NCBI GenBank assembly: GCA_024226515.1
Contig: JAAELQ010000091.1
Span: 1-63,151, forward strand
Reading direction: 5' to 3'
Length of the DNA: 63,151 nucleotides
Source: a bacterium
Lineage (GTDB): Bacteria > Acidobacteriota > Polarisedimenticolia > Polarisedimenticolales > Polarisedimenticolaceae
Part shown: piece by piece, positions 24,650 through 33,899 of the stretch
How positions within the stretch are numbered: the stretch's first letter is position 1
Layout of the letters: every line of letters starts with the position of its first letter
The notes under the pieces: generated by a model
Database searches by the model: none
Told to the model about the DNA's origin: nothing
What the model saw: only the letters and a program-made list of their open reading frames with translations
Position numbers and translations under genes: made by a program

Positions 24650-26056
24650 GTGGTTTTCTACATGCCCGGTCCGGCCGACCTGCCGGCCTCGGCGCAGAGA
24701 GAGCTGACGCCGCGGCAGATCGTGCAGGAGCTCGACCGACACATCGTCGGCCAGGGTCGCGCCAAGCGCGCCGTGGCGATCGCGCTGCGCAACCGTATCC
24801 GGCGCCAGAAGTTGCCGGCGGAGATCGCGGAAGAGGTCGTGCCGAAGAACATCCTGATGATCGGTCCGACCGGCGTCGGCAAGACCGAGATCGCACGGCG
24901 CCTCGCCCGGCTGGCCGGTTCGCCGTTCCTCAAGGTCGAGGCGTCGAAGTTCACCGAGGTCGGCTACGTCGGCCGCGACGTCGAGTCGATGGTGCGCGAC
25001 CTGGTCGAGATCGGCATGGACCTCGTGCGGCAGGAACGGCGCGAGCAGGTGAAGATCCAGGCGACAAAGCACGTCGAGACGCGGCTGCTGGACCTGTTGC
25101 TGCCGCCGCGCCCCAAGGCGCCGCGCGCGACGGACGCCGAGGCGGAGGCGCGCGCCCGCGCGGAGCAGGAGAACTGGGAGCGCAGTCGCGCCACGCTGTT
25201 GCGCAAGTTGCAGGCCGGAGAGCTCGAGGAGCGCGTCGTGGAGTTCGAGACGACGAGCCAGCCCAGCTCCGGCATGCGCATCTTCAGCTCCTCCGGCATC
25301 GAAGAAATGGACATGAACCTGAAGGACATGCTCCCGGGCCTGTTCCAGGGGAAGCAGCAGCGGCGCAAGATGACGGTGGGGGAGGCGCGCGAGGCGCTGC
25401 AGCGCGAGGAAGAGGACAAGCTGATCGACCCCGAGCAGGTCGCGCGGGCGGCCATCGAGCGCGTCGAGCAGTCGGGGATCCTGTTCATCGACGAGCTGGA
25501 CAAGATCGCGGGCCGCGAGGGCACCCAGGGACCCGAGGTGTCGCGCGAGGGCGTGCAACGCGATCTGCTGCCGATCGTCGAGGGCACGCTGGTGCACACC
25601 AAGCACGGCATGGTCCGGACGGACCACATCCTGTTCGTCGCGGCCGGTGCGTTCCACGTCTCGAAGCCGTCGGACCTGATTCCGGAGCTGCAGGGCCGTC
25701 TGCCGATCCGCGTCGAGCTCGACGCGCTGGGCCGTGACGAGCTCGTGCGCATCCTCAAGGAGCCGGAGAGTTCTCTCGTGCGGCAGTACGAGGCGCTGCT
25801 CGGCACCGAGGGGCTCGAGCTGGTCTTCACGGACGACGGCATTCTGGCCATCGCGGAGGCCGCGGCGCAGGTCAACGAAAGCACCGAGAACATCGGCGCG
25901 CGGCGACTGCCGACGATCATGGAGCGCCTGCTCGAAGAGGTGTCGTTCGCCGGGTCCGAACTGCCCGACAAGCGCGTCGTGATCGACGCAGCGTTCGTCG
26001 GCTCGCGGCTGGACGAAGTGACCCAGGACAGCGACCTTTCGCGCTTCATCCTGTGA
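24650..26056 (+). CDS. hslU: HslU, ATPase/unfoldase subunit of HslUV
   Basis: 468 aa Clp/Hsp100-type AAA+ unfoldase that feeds substrates to HslV. Walker A GPTGVGKT (72-79), GYVGRDVESMVRDL pore motif, Walker B ILFIDELDKI, sensor region and the C-terminal SDLSRFIL tail that docks into HslV. An intermediate domain lies between Walker A and B. GTG at 24650 has AGGAG eight bases upstream, within the end of hslV; ATG 24662 is the alternative. Confidence 0.95.
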   Translation: MVFYMPGPADLPASAQRELTPRQIVQELDRHIVGQGRAKRAVAIALRNRIRRQKLPAEIAEEVVPKNILMIGPTGVGKTEIARRLARLAGSPFLKVEASKFTEVGYVGRDVESMVRDLVEIGMDLVRQERREQVKIQATKHVETRLLDLLLPPRPKAPRATDAEAEARARAEQENWERSRATLLRKLQAGELEERVVEFETTSQPSSGMRIFSSSGIEEMDMNLKDMLPGLFQGKQQRRKMTVGEAREALQREEEDKLIDPEQVARAAIERVEQSGILFIDELDKIAGREGTQGPEVSREGVQRDLLPIVEGTLVHTKHGMVRTDHILFVAAGAFHVSKPSDLIPELQGRLPIRVELDALGRDELVRILKEPESSLVRQYEALLGTEGLELVFTDDGILAIAEAAAQVNESTENIGARRLPTIMERLLEEVSFAGSELPDKRVVIDAAFVGSRLDEVTQDSDLSRFIL

Positions 26057-26063
26057 TCCCGGG

Positions 26064-27164
26064 TTGAGCGGCGTGCGGCATCGAGATTCGCGACGGAGCG
26101 CGGCGCTGGGCGCGCTGTTGCTCTCGGCGCTCCTGCTTCCGGCCTGCGGCAAGAAGGGCCCGCCTCAGCCGCCGGTGCCGAAGGGACCGTTGCCGCCCGA
26201 CCGGGTGATGGTGCGCCAACTCGGGCAGCGGGCGGTCGTGCGTTTTCGCGTCCCGCGATCCCGCGGATCGAACCCGTCGCAGTTGCCGGTGCGGGCCGAG
26301 TTGATCCGGCTGAGCTACCCGGCGGGGCAGCAGGCGCCCTCGGATCCCGCGGCGTTTCGTCGGCGCGGCCGACTGGTCGCCAGCCTCGTGGAGGACCCGC
26401 TGGCCTCGGGTACGTTGATCGAGCTCGAGGACACGGGATGGGACGAGCTCCCGGCGAACGGGGTCGAGAGCACGCTGCGCTACGCGGTTCGCGTACGGGA
26501 CCGCCGCTCGCGGCCGTCTCCACTGGTCGTCGCGCCCGACCTCGTGCCGCAGGCGAGCGTCGCGGCTCCGGGCGGGCTCTCCGCCGAGCCGACGACCGAC
26601 GGGATCCGGCTGGTCTGGCAGCCGCCGGCCGAGGCAGCCGAGCTCTCGTACAACCTGTATCGCGAGGCGCCGGGAGACGACGCCCCGGTGCTGCCGCTCA
26701 ACGCCGAGCCGCTCGCCGGGACCGAGTACCTCGACGAGAAGGTGACGACCGGCGAGCACTACCGCTACTTCGTCCGCACGTCGCTCGCCGCCGGCCGGCC
26801 GTTGCGCGAGGGGCCGAGCAGCGTGGGCGTCGACGTGGTCGCGGCGGATCTCTTCGCTCCGGAACAGCCGCAGGGATTGGTCGCGGTGCCCGAGGGAGCC
26901 GCGGTACGCCTGTTCTGGAACCCGAACCCCGATCGCGATCTCGCGGGATATCGCATCTACCGACGATTCGAGGACGGCGCGTGGGAGCGCATCGGTCCCG
27001 ACTCGGTCGTGCAGCCGCTGTTCCTCGACGCCACCGTCGGCTCCGTCGCCGGCGCGTCCTACCGCGTCACCGCGTTGGACCGTGCGTCGCCACCGAACGA
27101 GAGCGTGCCCTCCGAGACGTTCGACGTCGAGCTCGGGGATGAGGTCGGAGGCGACGAGCCATGA
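26064..27164 (+). CDS. Lipoprotein with fibronectin type III-like domains
   Basis: 366 aa. TTG start at 26064 or GTG at 26073. A signal peptide with lipobox LLPAC is followed by a Gly/Lys/Pro linker (GKKGPPQPPVPKG). Two or three FN3-like beta domains follow: APGGLSAEPTTDGIRLVWQPP...YNLYRE and APEQPQGLVAVPEGAAVRLFWNP...YRIYRR. Probably anchored in the outer membrane. No enzymatic motif is seen. Overlaps dapF by 4 bases. Confidence 0.75.
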   Translation: MSGVRHRDSRRSAALGALLLSALLLPACGKKGPPQPPVPKGPLPPDRVMVRQLGQRAVVRFRVPRSRGSNPSQLPVRAELIRLSYPAGQQAPSDPAAFRRRGRLVASLVEDPLASGTLIELEDTGWDELPANGVESTLRYAVRVRDRRSRPSPLVVAPDLVPQASVAAPGGLSAEPTTDGIRLVWQPPAEAAELSYNLYREAPGDDAPVLPLNAEPLAGTEYLDEKVTTGEHYRYFVRTSLAAGRPLREGPSSVGVDVVAADLFAPEQPQGLVAVPEGAAVRLFWNPNPDRDLAGYRIYRRFEDGAWERIGPDSVVQPLFLDATVGSVAGASYRVTALDRASPPNESVPSETFDVELGDEVGGDEP

Positions 27165-28000
27165 GCGTCGACCGGGCCCCACGCGTGACGAAGCTGTCCG
27201 GCGCGGGCAACGACTTCGTCGTGCTCGCCGCGGAAGAGATGCAGCGCGTCGTCGGCGATCGTCGGACGTGGATCGAGGGCGTCTGCAGTCGGCGACTCTC
27301 GATCGGCGCGGACGGAGTGATCGTCGTCGAGCGCACCGGCGAGAACCGGGTGCATGCGACGTTCTACAACCCCGACGGCAGTACGGCGTTCTGCGGGAAC
27401 GGCAGCCGCTGCGCGGCGCGCTTCGCGCATCTGCAGGGGCTGGCCGGCGCGGAGATGATCCTCGAGACCGACGACGTCGAGATCCCCGCGGCCGTGTCGG
27501 CGACGGGCGAGGTGCGTCTCGTGCTGCCGGTCCCGACCGATCGCGGACCGCGAACCGTGGAGCTCGACGGCCGGGAACTGGAGGGACGTTGGGTTCACGC
27601 CGGAGCGCCACACTTCGTGCTTCGCGTCCCCGACGTCGACGCGATGCCGTTCGAGGAGTGGGCGCCGTGCGTGCGGCGCGACCCGCTGTTCGGCGAACGC
27701 GGCACGAACTTCGACGCCACCTCCGAGCTCGGCCGGGGTCGACTGCGGATGCGTACGTGGGAGCGCGGCGTCGAGGGCGAGACGTTGGCCTGCGGCAGCG
27801 GCGCCCTGGCCTCGGTCTTCGCGTGGCGACTCGACGGTGGGCCGCAGCGCGTGACGGTCGTCTCGTCGAGCGGCGTGCCGCTGTCGATCGAACTGCCCGG
27901 CGCGCCGAGCGCTCCGACCTCCGCCGTGCTCGAGGGCGAGGCGCGTATCGTGTTCGAGGGGACGGTCCACGCCGAGGCTACGGCGTGGAAGGGCGCGTGA
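27161..28000 (+). CDS. dapF: Diaminopimelate epimerase
   Basis: Converts LL- to meso-diaminopimelate for lysine and peptidoglycan. 279 aa. Both catalytic Cys motifs are present: NPDGSTAFCGNGSRC (Cys78) and GETLACGSGA (Cys211). KLSGAGNDF at the N terminus is canonical. The ATGA overlap with the upstream lipoprotein indicates coupling. Next gene is on the opposite strand, converging after 4 bases. Confidence 0.95.
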   Translation: MSVDRAPRVTKLSGAGNDFVVLAAEEMQRVVGDRRTWIEGVCSRRLSIGADGVIVVERTGENRVHATFYNPDGSTAFCGNGSRCAARFAHLQGLAGAEMILETDDVEIPAAVSATGEVRLVLPVPTDRGPRTVELDGRELEGRWVHAGAPHFVLRVPDVDAMPFEEWAPCVRRDPLFGERGTNFDATSELGRGRLRMRTWERGVEGETLACGSGALASVFAWRLDGGPQRVTVVSSSGVPLSIELPGAPSAPTSAVLEGEARIVFEGTVHAEATAWKGA

Positions 28001-28004
28001 GGCG

Positions 28005-28841
28005 CTAGTCGACCACCGAGGTGGGGACGAGGGCCGAGTCGCCGCCGGCGAGCACCTCGACGTAGGCGTCGCGCAGGATCTGTTTCGCGGTCGGCAGATC
28101 GCCGTGCCGCTTGAGGAACATCTCCTTGCCGCGGCCGAGATGTTCGCCCAGCCGCTCGACGAGATCGCCCTGGCGTTTGCCCTGGGCGACGGCGTCCTCG
28201 TTGTACAGGCGAATGTCGGTGGCCACGAGCTTGGCGAAGCGCCGAGCCGCCGTCAGCGTCTCTTCATCGACCTCGACCTTCCCTCCGGCCGGGGCGGGCG
28301 TGGTCGGTTCCGGTGGGCGGATCGCGCTCGCGGCCGCTCCGGCCTGGGCGCTCTCCAGCTTGCGGCGCAAGATGTCCAGCTCGAGACGCAACTGAGCCAC
28401 GCGAACCAGAAGGGTCAAGCCGTCGGGAAACCACTCGCTCTCGGAGGGTGAGCGCTCGGCGACGAGCAGAGCGATCGCGCGATTCCGCACGCGAACCGCG
28501 ATGGCGACGGACTCCGCCGACGCGTCCTGTCCGAAGTCCGGATCGCCGCCGGCGCCCCTGCGAAACAGCAGGGCCGTCGTATCGAGCGAAGCGGCCTGAC
28601 CGAGCCAGCCGCTCGCGGCGGGCGCGGAGTACGAGCGCAACTGCTGAGCCGCCGTCTGCGGATAGCCGACCGAGCCCCAGCCCTTGGCATGTCCCTGGCG
28701 CACCAGGAAGACCGCCGCGCGCGGCACCAGCGTGCGCGCGCCCTGCAGGATCGCCTTGAACACTTCGGCCGGCGTCCCCGCGGCTTCGACCGCGGCGATG
28801 TGCGTGTCCAGGTTGGCTAGATCGAGTGTCTGCGTCGTCAT
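28005..28841 (-). CDS. GAF-domain-like hypothetical protein
   Basis: 278 aa, soluble. Residues about 15-150 look like a GAF/sensor fold (VFKAILQGARTLVPRAAVFLVRQGHAKGWGSVGY, SVAIAVRVRNRAIALLVAE). A short coiled coil follows (LRLELDILRRKLES), then a Pro/Ala linker and a helical C terminus (ARRFAKLVATDIRLYNEDAVAQGK). The last part resembles tails seen on Acidobacteriota proteins linked to PilZ or response regulators (weak). ATG overlaps the TPR gene stop, so the pair likely works together. Function unknown. Confidence 0.65.
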   Translation of the reverse strand: MTTQTLDLANLDTHIAAVEAAGTPAEVFKAILQGARTLVPRAAVFLVRQGHAKGWGSVGYPQTAAQQLRSYSAPAASGWLGQAASLDTTALLFRRGAGGDPDFGQDASAESVAIAVRVRNRAIALLVAERSPSESEWFPDGLTLLVRVAQLRLELDILRRKLESAQAGAAASAIRPPEPTTPAPAGGKVEVDEETLTAARRFAKLVATDIRLYNEDAVAQGKRQGDLVERLGEHLGRGKEMFLKRHGDLPTAKQILRDAYVEVLAGGDSALVPTSVVD

Positions 28842-30091
28842 GATGTCCTCAAGCGCTCCCGGACCGTCGGGTGTTCCAGCAGCAACGCCAGGCCGTCGAA
28901 GCACGGCAGCAGGTTGCGAGCGTCCGGGGCGAGCCCCAGCGCGATCACCATGTGCTCGGCGGCCTCGTCGGCGCGCTCCGCGCGTGCCAGCGCGGACGCG
29001 CGATTCAGATGAAACGTCACACCGTCGGGCGTGATCCGGATCGCGTGTCCGTAGGCTTCGGCCGCGCGCTCCAGGTCGTCGTTCTTCTCGTAGGCGGTTC
29101 CCAGGTTGTTCCAGGCGATATCGTAGTCCGCATGCAGGGTGAGCGCTTGGCGGTACGCGTCGACCGCGTCCTCGAGCAGCCCGCTTTCCATCAGCGCGTT
29201 GCCCAGGTTGTTCCACACCTCGTGATCGCTCGGGTTGGCCTCGATCGCCCGACGGTACGCGTCGACCGATTCGTCGTGCCGTCCCAGGTCGAGATACGTG
29301 TTGCCGAGGTTGTACCACGCTTCGTAGTCGTCGGGAGCGAGCCGTGCGGCCTTGCGGTATCCCTCGGCCGCGCGGTCCAGGTCGCCTCCTCCGGCGTCGG
29401 CGTAGGCCAGGTTGTAGGCCACGCGATGGTCGTCGGGAGCCAACTCGGCGGCCCGGGCGTAGGCTCCGGCGGCCTTGTCCCAGCGCGCCATGCCGCCGAA
29501 GGCGTTGCCCAGGTTGAACCACACCTCCGCGCGCTCCGGAGACACTCCGAGCGCTCCGCGGTAGCATTCGACGGCCTCGTCCAGCCGGCCGAGCCGGGCA
29601 TAGACGTTCCCCAGGTTGTTGCGGGCCTCACTCATCCCTGACTCCAATTTAAGCGCCTCGCGGTACGCCGCCACAGCGAATTTCGGGTTTTCCGAGATTT
29701 CCAGGGCGCCGGCCAGTTCGCACCAGGCCGCGGCCGACTCGGGAGCCAGGCTGACGGCCCGCCGGAAGGCCTCCACGGCGGCCTCCGATTCGCCCTCCGC
29801 GAGACGCCCGTGTCCGATGCCGCTCCAGTCGCGGGTCCCCTCGGTTTGCGTTTTTTCCTCGGTTTTCGGCCTGTTCCCGGCCGGGGCGATCGTCTCGCGA
29901 CCCGAGGGCAGGCTCGCGGGCCGCCGTCGCGGAGGGACCTCCGTGGTGACGCCACTGCCGCCGGATTCTCGATCACCGCCCACAGAAACCCCGCCGTCAT
30001 TGGCAACCCCGCCGGGCTCCGGAACTGCCGAGATTCCCGACGAACGACTCAACGTGCCAGATATGTAGCATGGAAATGAACGGAGGATCAA
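28838..30091 (-). CDS. TPR-repeat protein
   Basis: Up to 417 aa with about nine tandem tetratricopeptide repeats (from about residue 95), repeatedly marked by WNNLGNA, YNLGNTYLDLGR and AVDAYRRAL. TPR arrays bind other proteins. The N-terminal 90 residues are low-complexity Gly/Ser/Pro. The start is uncertain: TTG at 30091 gives the longest form, GTG at 29983 a shorter one, and neither has a strong ribosome site. Translationally coupled to the GAF-like gene downstream. Divergent from lpxC. Confidence 0.75.
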   Translation of the reverse strand: MILRSFPCYISGTLSRSSGISAVPEPGGVANDGGVSVGGDRESGGSGVTTEVPPRRRPASLPSGRETIAPAGNRPKTEEKTQTEGTRDWSGIGHGRLAEGESEAAVEAFRRAVSLAPESAAAWCELAGALEISENPKFAVAAYREALKLESGMSEARNNLGNVYARLGRLDEAVECYRGALGVSPERAEVWFNLGNAFGGMARWDKAAGAYARAAELAPDDHRVAYNLAYADAGGGDLDRAAEGYRKAARLAPDDYEAWYNLGNTYLDLGRHDESVDAYRRAIEANPSDHEVWNNLGNALMESGLLEDAVDAYRQALTLHADYDIAWNNLGTAYEKNDDLERAAEAYGHAIRITPDGVTFHLNRASALARAERADEAAEHMVIALGLAPDARNLLPCFDGLALLLEHPTVRERLRTS

Positions 30092-30210
30092 TAAGAAATT
30101 TAATTTCTGACCCCCACGAACCGTCCTCCCTCCACGTCCCAGGTTGATTGCCCGGGGGTGCCCCGGGGTCGGTCCCCGGGCTAGAATGCCGCGCGGAGGA
30201 CCGGCTCCAG

Positions 30211-31101
30211 ATGAAACGCCGACAGACGATCGCCTCGCCCATCGAGATCTCGGGCATCGGCCTGCACACGGGTAAGCGGATTCGTGTGCGACTGCTTCCG
30301 GCTCCGGCGAACACGGGCGTCGTCTTCGTCCGCACCGACGCCGGCGGGGTCGAGATCCCGGCGACGCTGGAGCACGTCGGCCCCAGCTTCTACGCGACCG
30401 TGATCCAGAGCTCCGGCGTCGAGGTCAGCACGATCGAGCACCTGATGGCCGCGTTGTACTCGTTGCTGGTCGACGACGTACGAGTCGAGATCGACGGTCC
30501 GGAGGTGCCGATTCTCGACGGCTCGTCGGGTCCGTTCGTGGAGCGCTTGCGTGAGGCGGGCCTGCGCTCGCTCGACGCCGAGCGACGCTACATGACGTTG
30601 ATCCGTCCGGTGACCGTGACGCACGACGACAAACGCATCGCGGCTTATCCGTGTCGCGAGTATCGCGCGACCTACGCCATCGACTTCGACCATCCGCAGC
30701 TGGGCTATCAAGAGCTCTCGGTGAGCCTGTGGCGCGAGGGTGAGTTCGAGGCCAAGCTGGCGCCCGCGCGGACCTTCACGTTCGAGAGCGAGGTCGAGGC
30801 GCTGCGCAAGCGCGGGCTGGCCCAGGGCGGATCCCTGGACAACGCCGTCGTGCTCGGCGAGGAGGGAATCCTCAACCCGGGCCTGCGCTTCGAAGACGAG
30901 TGCGTGCGGCACAAGATCCTCGACCTGTGCGGCGACCTCTCGCTGCTCGGTCGCCCGCTGCGGGCGCACGTCGTGGCGTACAAGGCCGGGCACGACCTCC
31001 ACTCGCGCCTCGCACGCAAGATTCACCAGTCGACCGACGCGTGGTACCTCGCGCCCTGGTCGGAAGAAGCGCCGAACCTCGGAGCCGCCGCCCAAGCGTG
31101 A
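30211..31101 (+). CDS. lpxC: UDP-3-O-acyl-N-acetylglucosamine deacetylase
   Basis: Committed step of lipid A synthesis; zinc amidase of 296 aa. STIEHLMAAL carries the first zinc His (77). HKILDLCGDLSLLG carries His234 and Asp238, and GHDLHSRL the catalytic His. The N terminus (QTIASPIEISGIGLHTG) fixes the start at 30211, with GGAGGA upstream. A TAGAAT at 30182 could be the -10, but no matching -35 is seen. Shows that the cell makes LPS. Stop overlaps the DUF4390 GTG. Confidence 0.97.
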   Translation: MKRRQTIASPIEISGIGLHTGKRIRVRLLPAPANTGVVFVRTDAGGVEIPATLEHVGPSFYATVIQSSGVEVSTIEHLMAALYSLLVDDVRVEIDGPEVPILDGSSGPFVERLREAGLRSLDAERRYMTLIRPVTVTHDDKRIAAYPCREYRATYAIDFDHPQLGYQELSVSLWREGEFEAKLAPARTFTFESEVEALRKRGLAQGGSLDNAVVLGEEGILNPGLRFEDECVRHKILDLCGDLSLLGRPLRAHVVAYKAGHDLHSRLARKIHQSTDAWYLAPWSEEAPNLGAAAQA

Positions 31102-31676
31102 GCCAACGGTTCAGTCTGACGGTCCTGACGGCTGTTCTTGCCTGCCTGCTCGCCTCGTCCGCCGCGTGGGCCGAGCGCCGCATCAAGCCGACCATCGACG
31201 GGCTCCAGGCGCGTCTCGACGGAGATCGGGCGATCGTTTCGTATCGCGTCGTGCGTGGGATGTCCGGCGACGTCCTCGAGCGCATCCACTCCGGCATCGC
31301 GGTTCAGTTCCGCCATCGGATCGAGATCCTGTCCCGGCGTGCCGTTCCGCTGTGGCCGTCCAGGTCGGTCGCCCGCACCGTCGTCGAGACGAGCGCGTCG
31401 TACGATTCGTTGACCGGACGCTACGAGTTGACGCGCACGACACGCACGGGCAAGGCGGACCCCGGTGCGGAGGAACGGCACAGCACCGACTCGCGGCAAG
31501 AGATGGTCCGCTGGATGACCGAGTTGCATGACGTCCCGCTGCTCGACTCCGATGGACGGCTCGCGACGACGAAAAGACTGCGGCTGTCCGTGGACAGCGC
31601 CGTGGACCGACGCTACGTGATGCTCATGTTCCCCTCGACCGTCTCCGCATCGGCCGAACGGCCGCTCGAGTTCTGA
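31098..31676 (+). CDS. DUF4390-type exported protein
   Basis: 192 aa. Signal peptide (VLTAVLACLLASSAAWA) followed by a beta-rich region: RIKPTIDGLQARLDGDRAIVSYRV, YDSLTGRYELTRTT and LRLSVDSAVDRRYVMLMFPS. Family function unknown; DUF4390 genes often precede an NtrY-like kinase, as here, suggesting a periplasmic sensor or partner (inference). GTG start overlaps the lpxC stop; its stop overlaps the kinase ATG. Confidence 0.75.
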   Translation: MSQRFSLTVLTAVLACLLASSAAWAERRIKPTIDGLQARLDGDRAIVSYRVVRGMSGDVLERIHSGIAVQFRHRIEILSRRAVPLWPSRSVARTVVETSASYDSLTGRYELTRTTRTGKADPGAEERHSTDSRQEMVRWMTELHDVPLLDSDGRLATTKRLRLSVDSAVDRRYVMLMFPSTVSASAERPLEF

Positions 31677-33871
31677 TGCGACCCCGACGCGAAACACTGC
31701 GCTGGCTGCTGGTCTCCGTCCTGCTGCTCGTCGCGGTCTGGGCCCTGTACGAGATCTTCAAGCGCCTGGCCGAGTACGGTCCGACGGCCGAGGCCAAGCA
31801 GCTGTTGCTGCCGGCGATGACGTTCGCGCTCGTCGTGCTCGCTCTCGGTCTGGTCGGCGTGCTCGTGCGCAACCTGGTCAAGTTGATCCTGGAGCGCAAG
31901 AGCGGACTGCTGGGCTCGCGCCTGCGCACGAAACTGGTCTTCTTTCTGCTGGCCCTCGTGCTGTTGCCGGCCACCGTGTTGTTCTCCGGGTCGGCCCAGG
32001 TGATCAAGCAGACCGTGGAGGCGATTCTGCTGACGCCGATGGAGGATCTGACGCGCCAGTCGCGCGAGATCGTGGACGAGTTGAACGCCTACTTCAAGGG
32101 GCGCTCGTTGCGGCGCGCCGAGGTAATCGCCGCAGAGATCCGCGGCGCGGCGCTGCTCGACGACGAGCAGCCCGCCGCTCTGTCGGCGCTGCTGCAACAG
32201 TGGCGACGTCAGGGCGAGCTCGATCTCGTGTGGGTTTCGCGCGGCGGGGACGTGATCGCCGAGGCCGTGACCTCCGGCGGTACGGGGACGGCGACGGAGG
32301 AGGACCTGCGCACGCTGGTCGGCGCGCTGGTGCGCGAGGTGGCGGCGGACGGCAGGCCGGGCCGCCGCATCGACTATCTCGGGCAGGGGCTGCTGGCGCA
32401 TGCCGCGGTTCCGGTCGAGGCCGGCGCGATCGGGGCCGACGAACGTCACGTGGTCGCCGTCGGACTGCTGGTCCCCACGCGCGTCTCCTACAACCTCGAA
32501 GAGCTCGACGTCGCGAGCAAGGCCTACCGGCAGTTCCGCGCCAAGCGCCGTGAGCTGGTGCGGTTCTACCTCACGCTGATCGGTCTGGTCTTCCTGGTCA
32601 CGCTGTTCATCGCCACCTGGATCGGGTTCTACATCACGCGGCGCATCACCGAGCCGGTGCGCGAGCTCGCCGCGGCCGCGCGCGAGATCTCGGCCGGCAA
32701 CCTCGCCGTGCGCGTCGGCGCCGAGGTCGGCGACGAGATGGGGCTCGCCGTCGAGGCGTTCAACGAGATGGCGGGCGAGCTGCAGGAGAACCGTGAGGTC
32801 ATCACGCGCTCCACCGCCGACCTGCGACGCTCGAACCGTGCGCTCGACGAACGGCGGCGTTACATCGAGACGCTGATGGCCAGCCTCTCGACGGGCGTCG
32901 TCTCCCTCGACCCCGCGGGACACGTCTCGACGACCAACCCGCCGGTGGAAGAGATCCTCGGTATCCGTCTGGAGCCGGGCGACGACGCGCGCCTGCGCTT
33001 CGTCGAGGCGGGGCTGGATCCGTTGGCCGAGCTGGTCGACCGCGACCTGGAGCTGAAGCCCGAGGGCATCCGGCGCGACCTGAGGTTGCCCGGCGCGCGC
33101 GGCGCTCTCGCCGTCTCGGTGCAGATCTCGCCGCTGCACGGCGCGGCGGGCGAGGATCTCGGCACGCTGTTCATGGTCGAGGATCTGACCGAACTGCTCC
33201 AGGCGCAGAAGGCGGCTGCGTGGCGCGAGATCGCACGGCGTATCGCCCACGAGATCAAGAACCCGCTGACGCCGATCCAGCTCGCGGCGCAGCGCCTGCG
33301 TAAGAAGTTCTCCGAGGGAGCGCAGGACCTGGACACGGTGTTGCCCGAGGCGACCGCCTCGATCGAGCGCGAGGTCGGTGCATTGAAGCGGCTGGTGGAC
33401 GAGTTCTCCAAGTTCGCGCGCATGCCCGAGGTTGCACCGCGCGAGGTCGAGTTCGGCAAGCTCATCGACTCCGTGCTCGCGTTGTACAAGGGACTCGAGG
33501 ACGTCGAATGGGACGTGCGCGTGCCGCCCGACCTCGGGCCGGTCAAGCTCGATCCCGAACAGATGCGCCGCGTGCTGATCAACCTCATCGACAATGCGGT
33601 GTCGGCCATGGACGGTAAAGGGCGGCTGAGCATCTCGGCCGAGCGGCACGCGGGCGAGGGCCTGCTGCGCGTCGAGGTGGCAGATAGCGGCCCCGGGATT
33701 CCGCCGGGAGACAGAGACAAGATGTTCAGTCCATACTTCTCGACGAAGAAGCGCGGCACCGGCCTCGGGCTGGCGATCGTGCATCGTGTCGTGACCGATC
33801 ACCACGGCAAGATCCGCGTCGAGGACAACCGCCCCGGGGGGGCGAACTTCGTGATCGAGATTCCGGCATAG
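31676..33871 (+). CDS. NtrY-like sensor histidine kinase
   Basis: 731 aa. Three N-terminal membrane segments, a periplasmic or extracytoplasmic sensor region (about 110-290) and a fourth membrane segment are followed by HAMP (RRITEPVRELAAAAREISAGN). Next come a PAS-like domain, a HisKA box with the phosphorylated His in IAHEIKNPLTPIQLAAQRL, and an HATPase (NLIDNAVSAMDG, DSGPGIPPGDRDKMF, GTGLGLAIVHRVV). This matches NtrY. TGATG overlap with DUF4390; its partner regulator follows after 28 bases. Placement after lpxC suggests envelope sensing. Confidence 0.92.
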   Translation: MRPRRETLRWLLVSVLLLVAVWALYEIFKRLAEYGPTAEAKQLLLPAMTFALVVLALGLVGVLVRNLVKLILERKSGLLGSRLRTKLVFFLLALVLLPATVLFSGSAQVIKQTVEAILLTPMEDLTRQSREIVDELNAYFKGRSLRRAEVIAAEIRGAALLDDEQPAALSALLQQWRRQGELDLVWVSRGGDVIAEAVTSGGTGTATEEDLRTLVGALVREVAADGRPGRRIDYLGQGLLAHAAVPVEAGAIGADERHVVAVGLLVPTRVSYNLEELDVASKAYRQFRAKRRELVRFYLTLIGLVFLVTLFIATWIGFYITRRITEPVRELAAAAREISAGNLAVRVGAEVGDEMGLAVEAFNEMAGELQENREVITRSTADLRRSNRALDERRRYIETLMASLSTGVVSLDPAGHVSTTNPPVEEILGIRLEPGDDARLRFVEAGLDPLAELVDRDLELKPEGIRRDLRLPGARGALAVSVQISPLHGAAGEDLGTLFMVEDLTELLQAQKAAAWREIARRIAHEIKNPLTPIQLAAQRLRKKFSEGAQDLDTVLPEATASIEREVGALKRLVDEFSKFARMPEVAPREVEFGKLIDSVLALYKGLEDVEWDVRVPPDLGPVKLDPEQMRRVLINLIDNAVSAMDGKGRLSISAERHAGEGLLRVEVADSGPGIPPGDRDKMFSPYFSTKKRGTGLGLAIVHRVVTDHHGKIRVEDNRPGGANFVIEIPA

Positions 33872-33899
33872 CGCCAACGCGAACGATGAGGACACACCG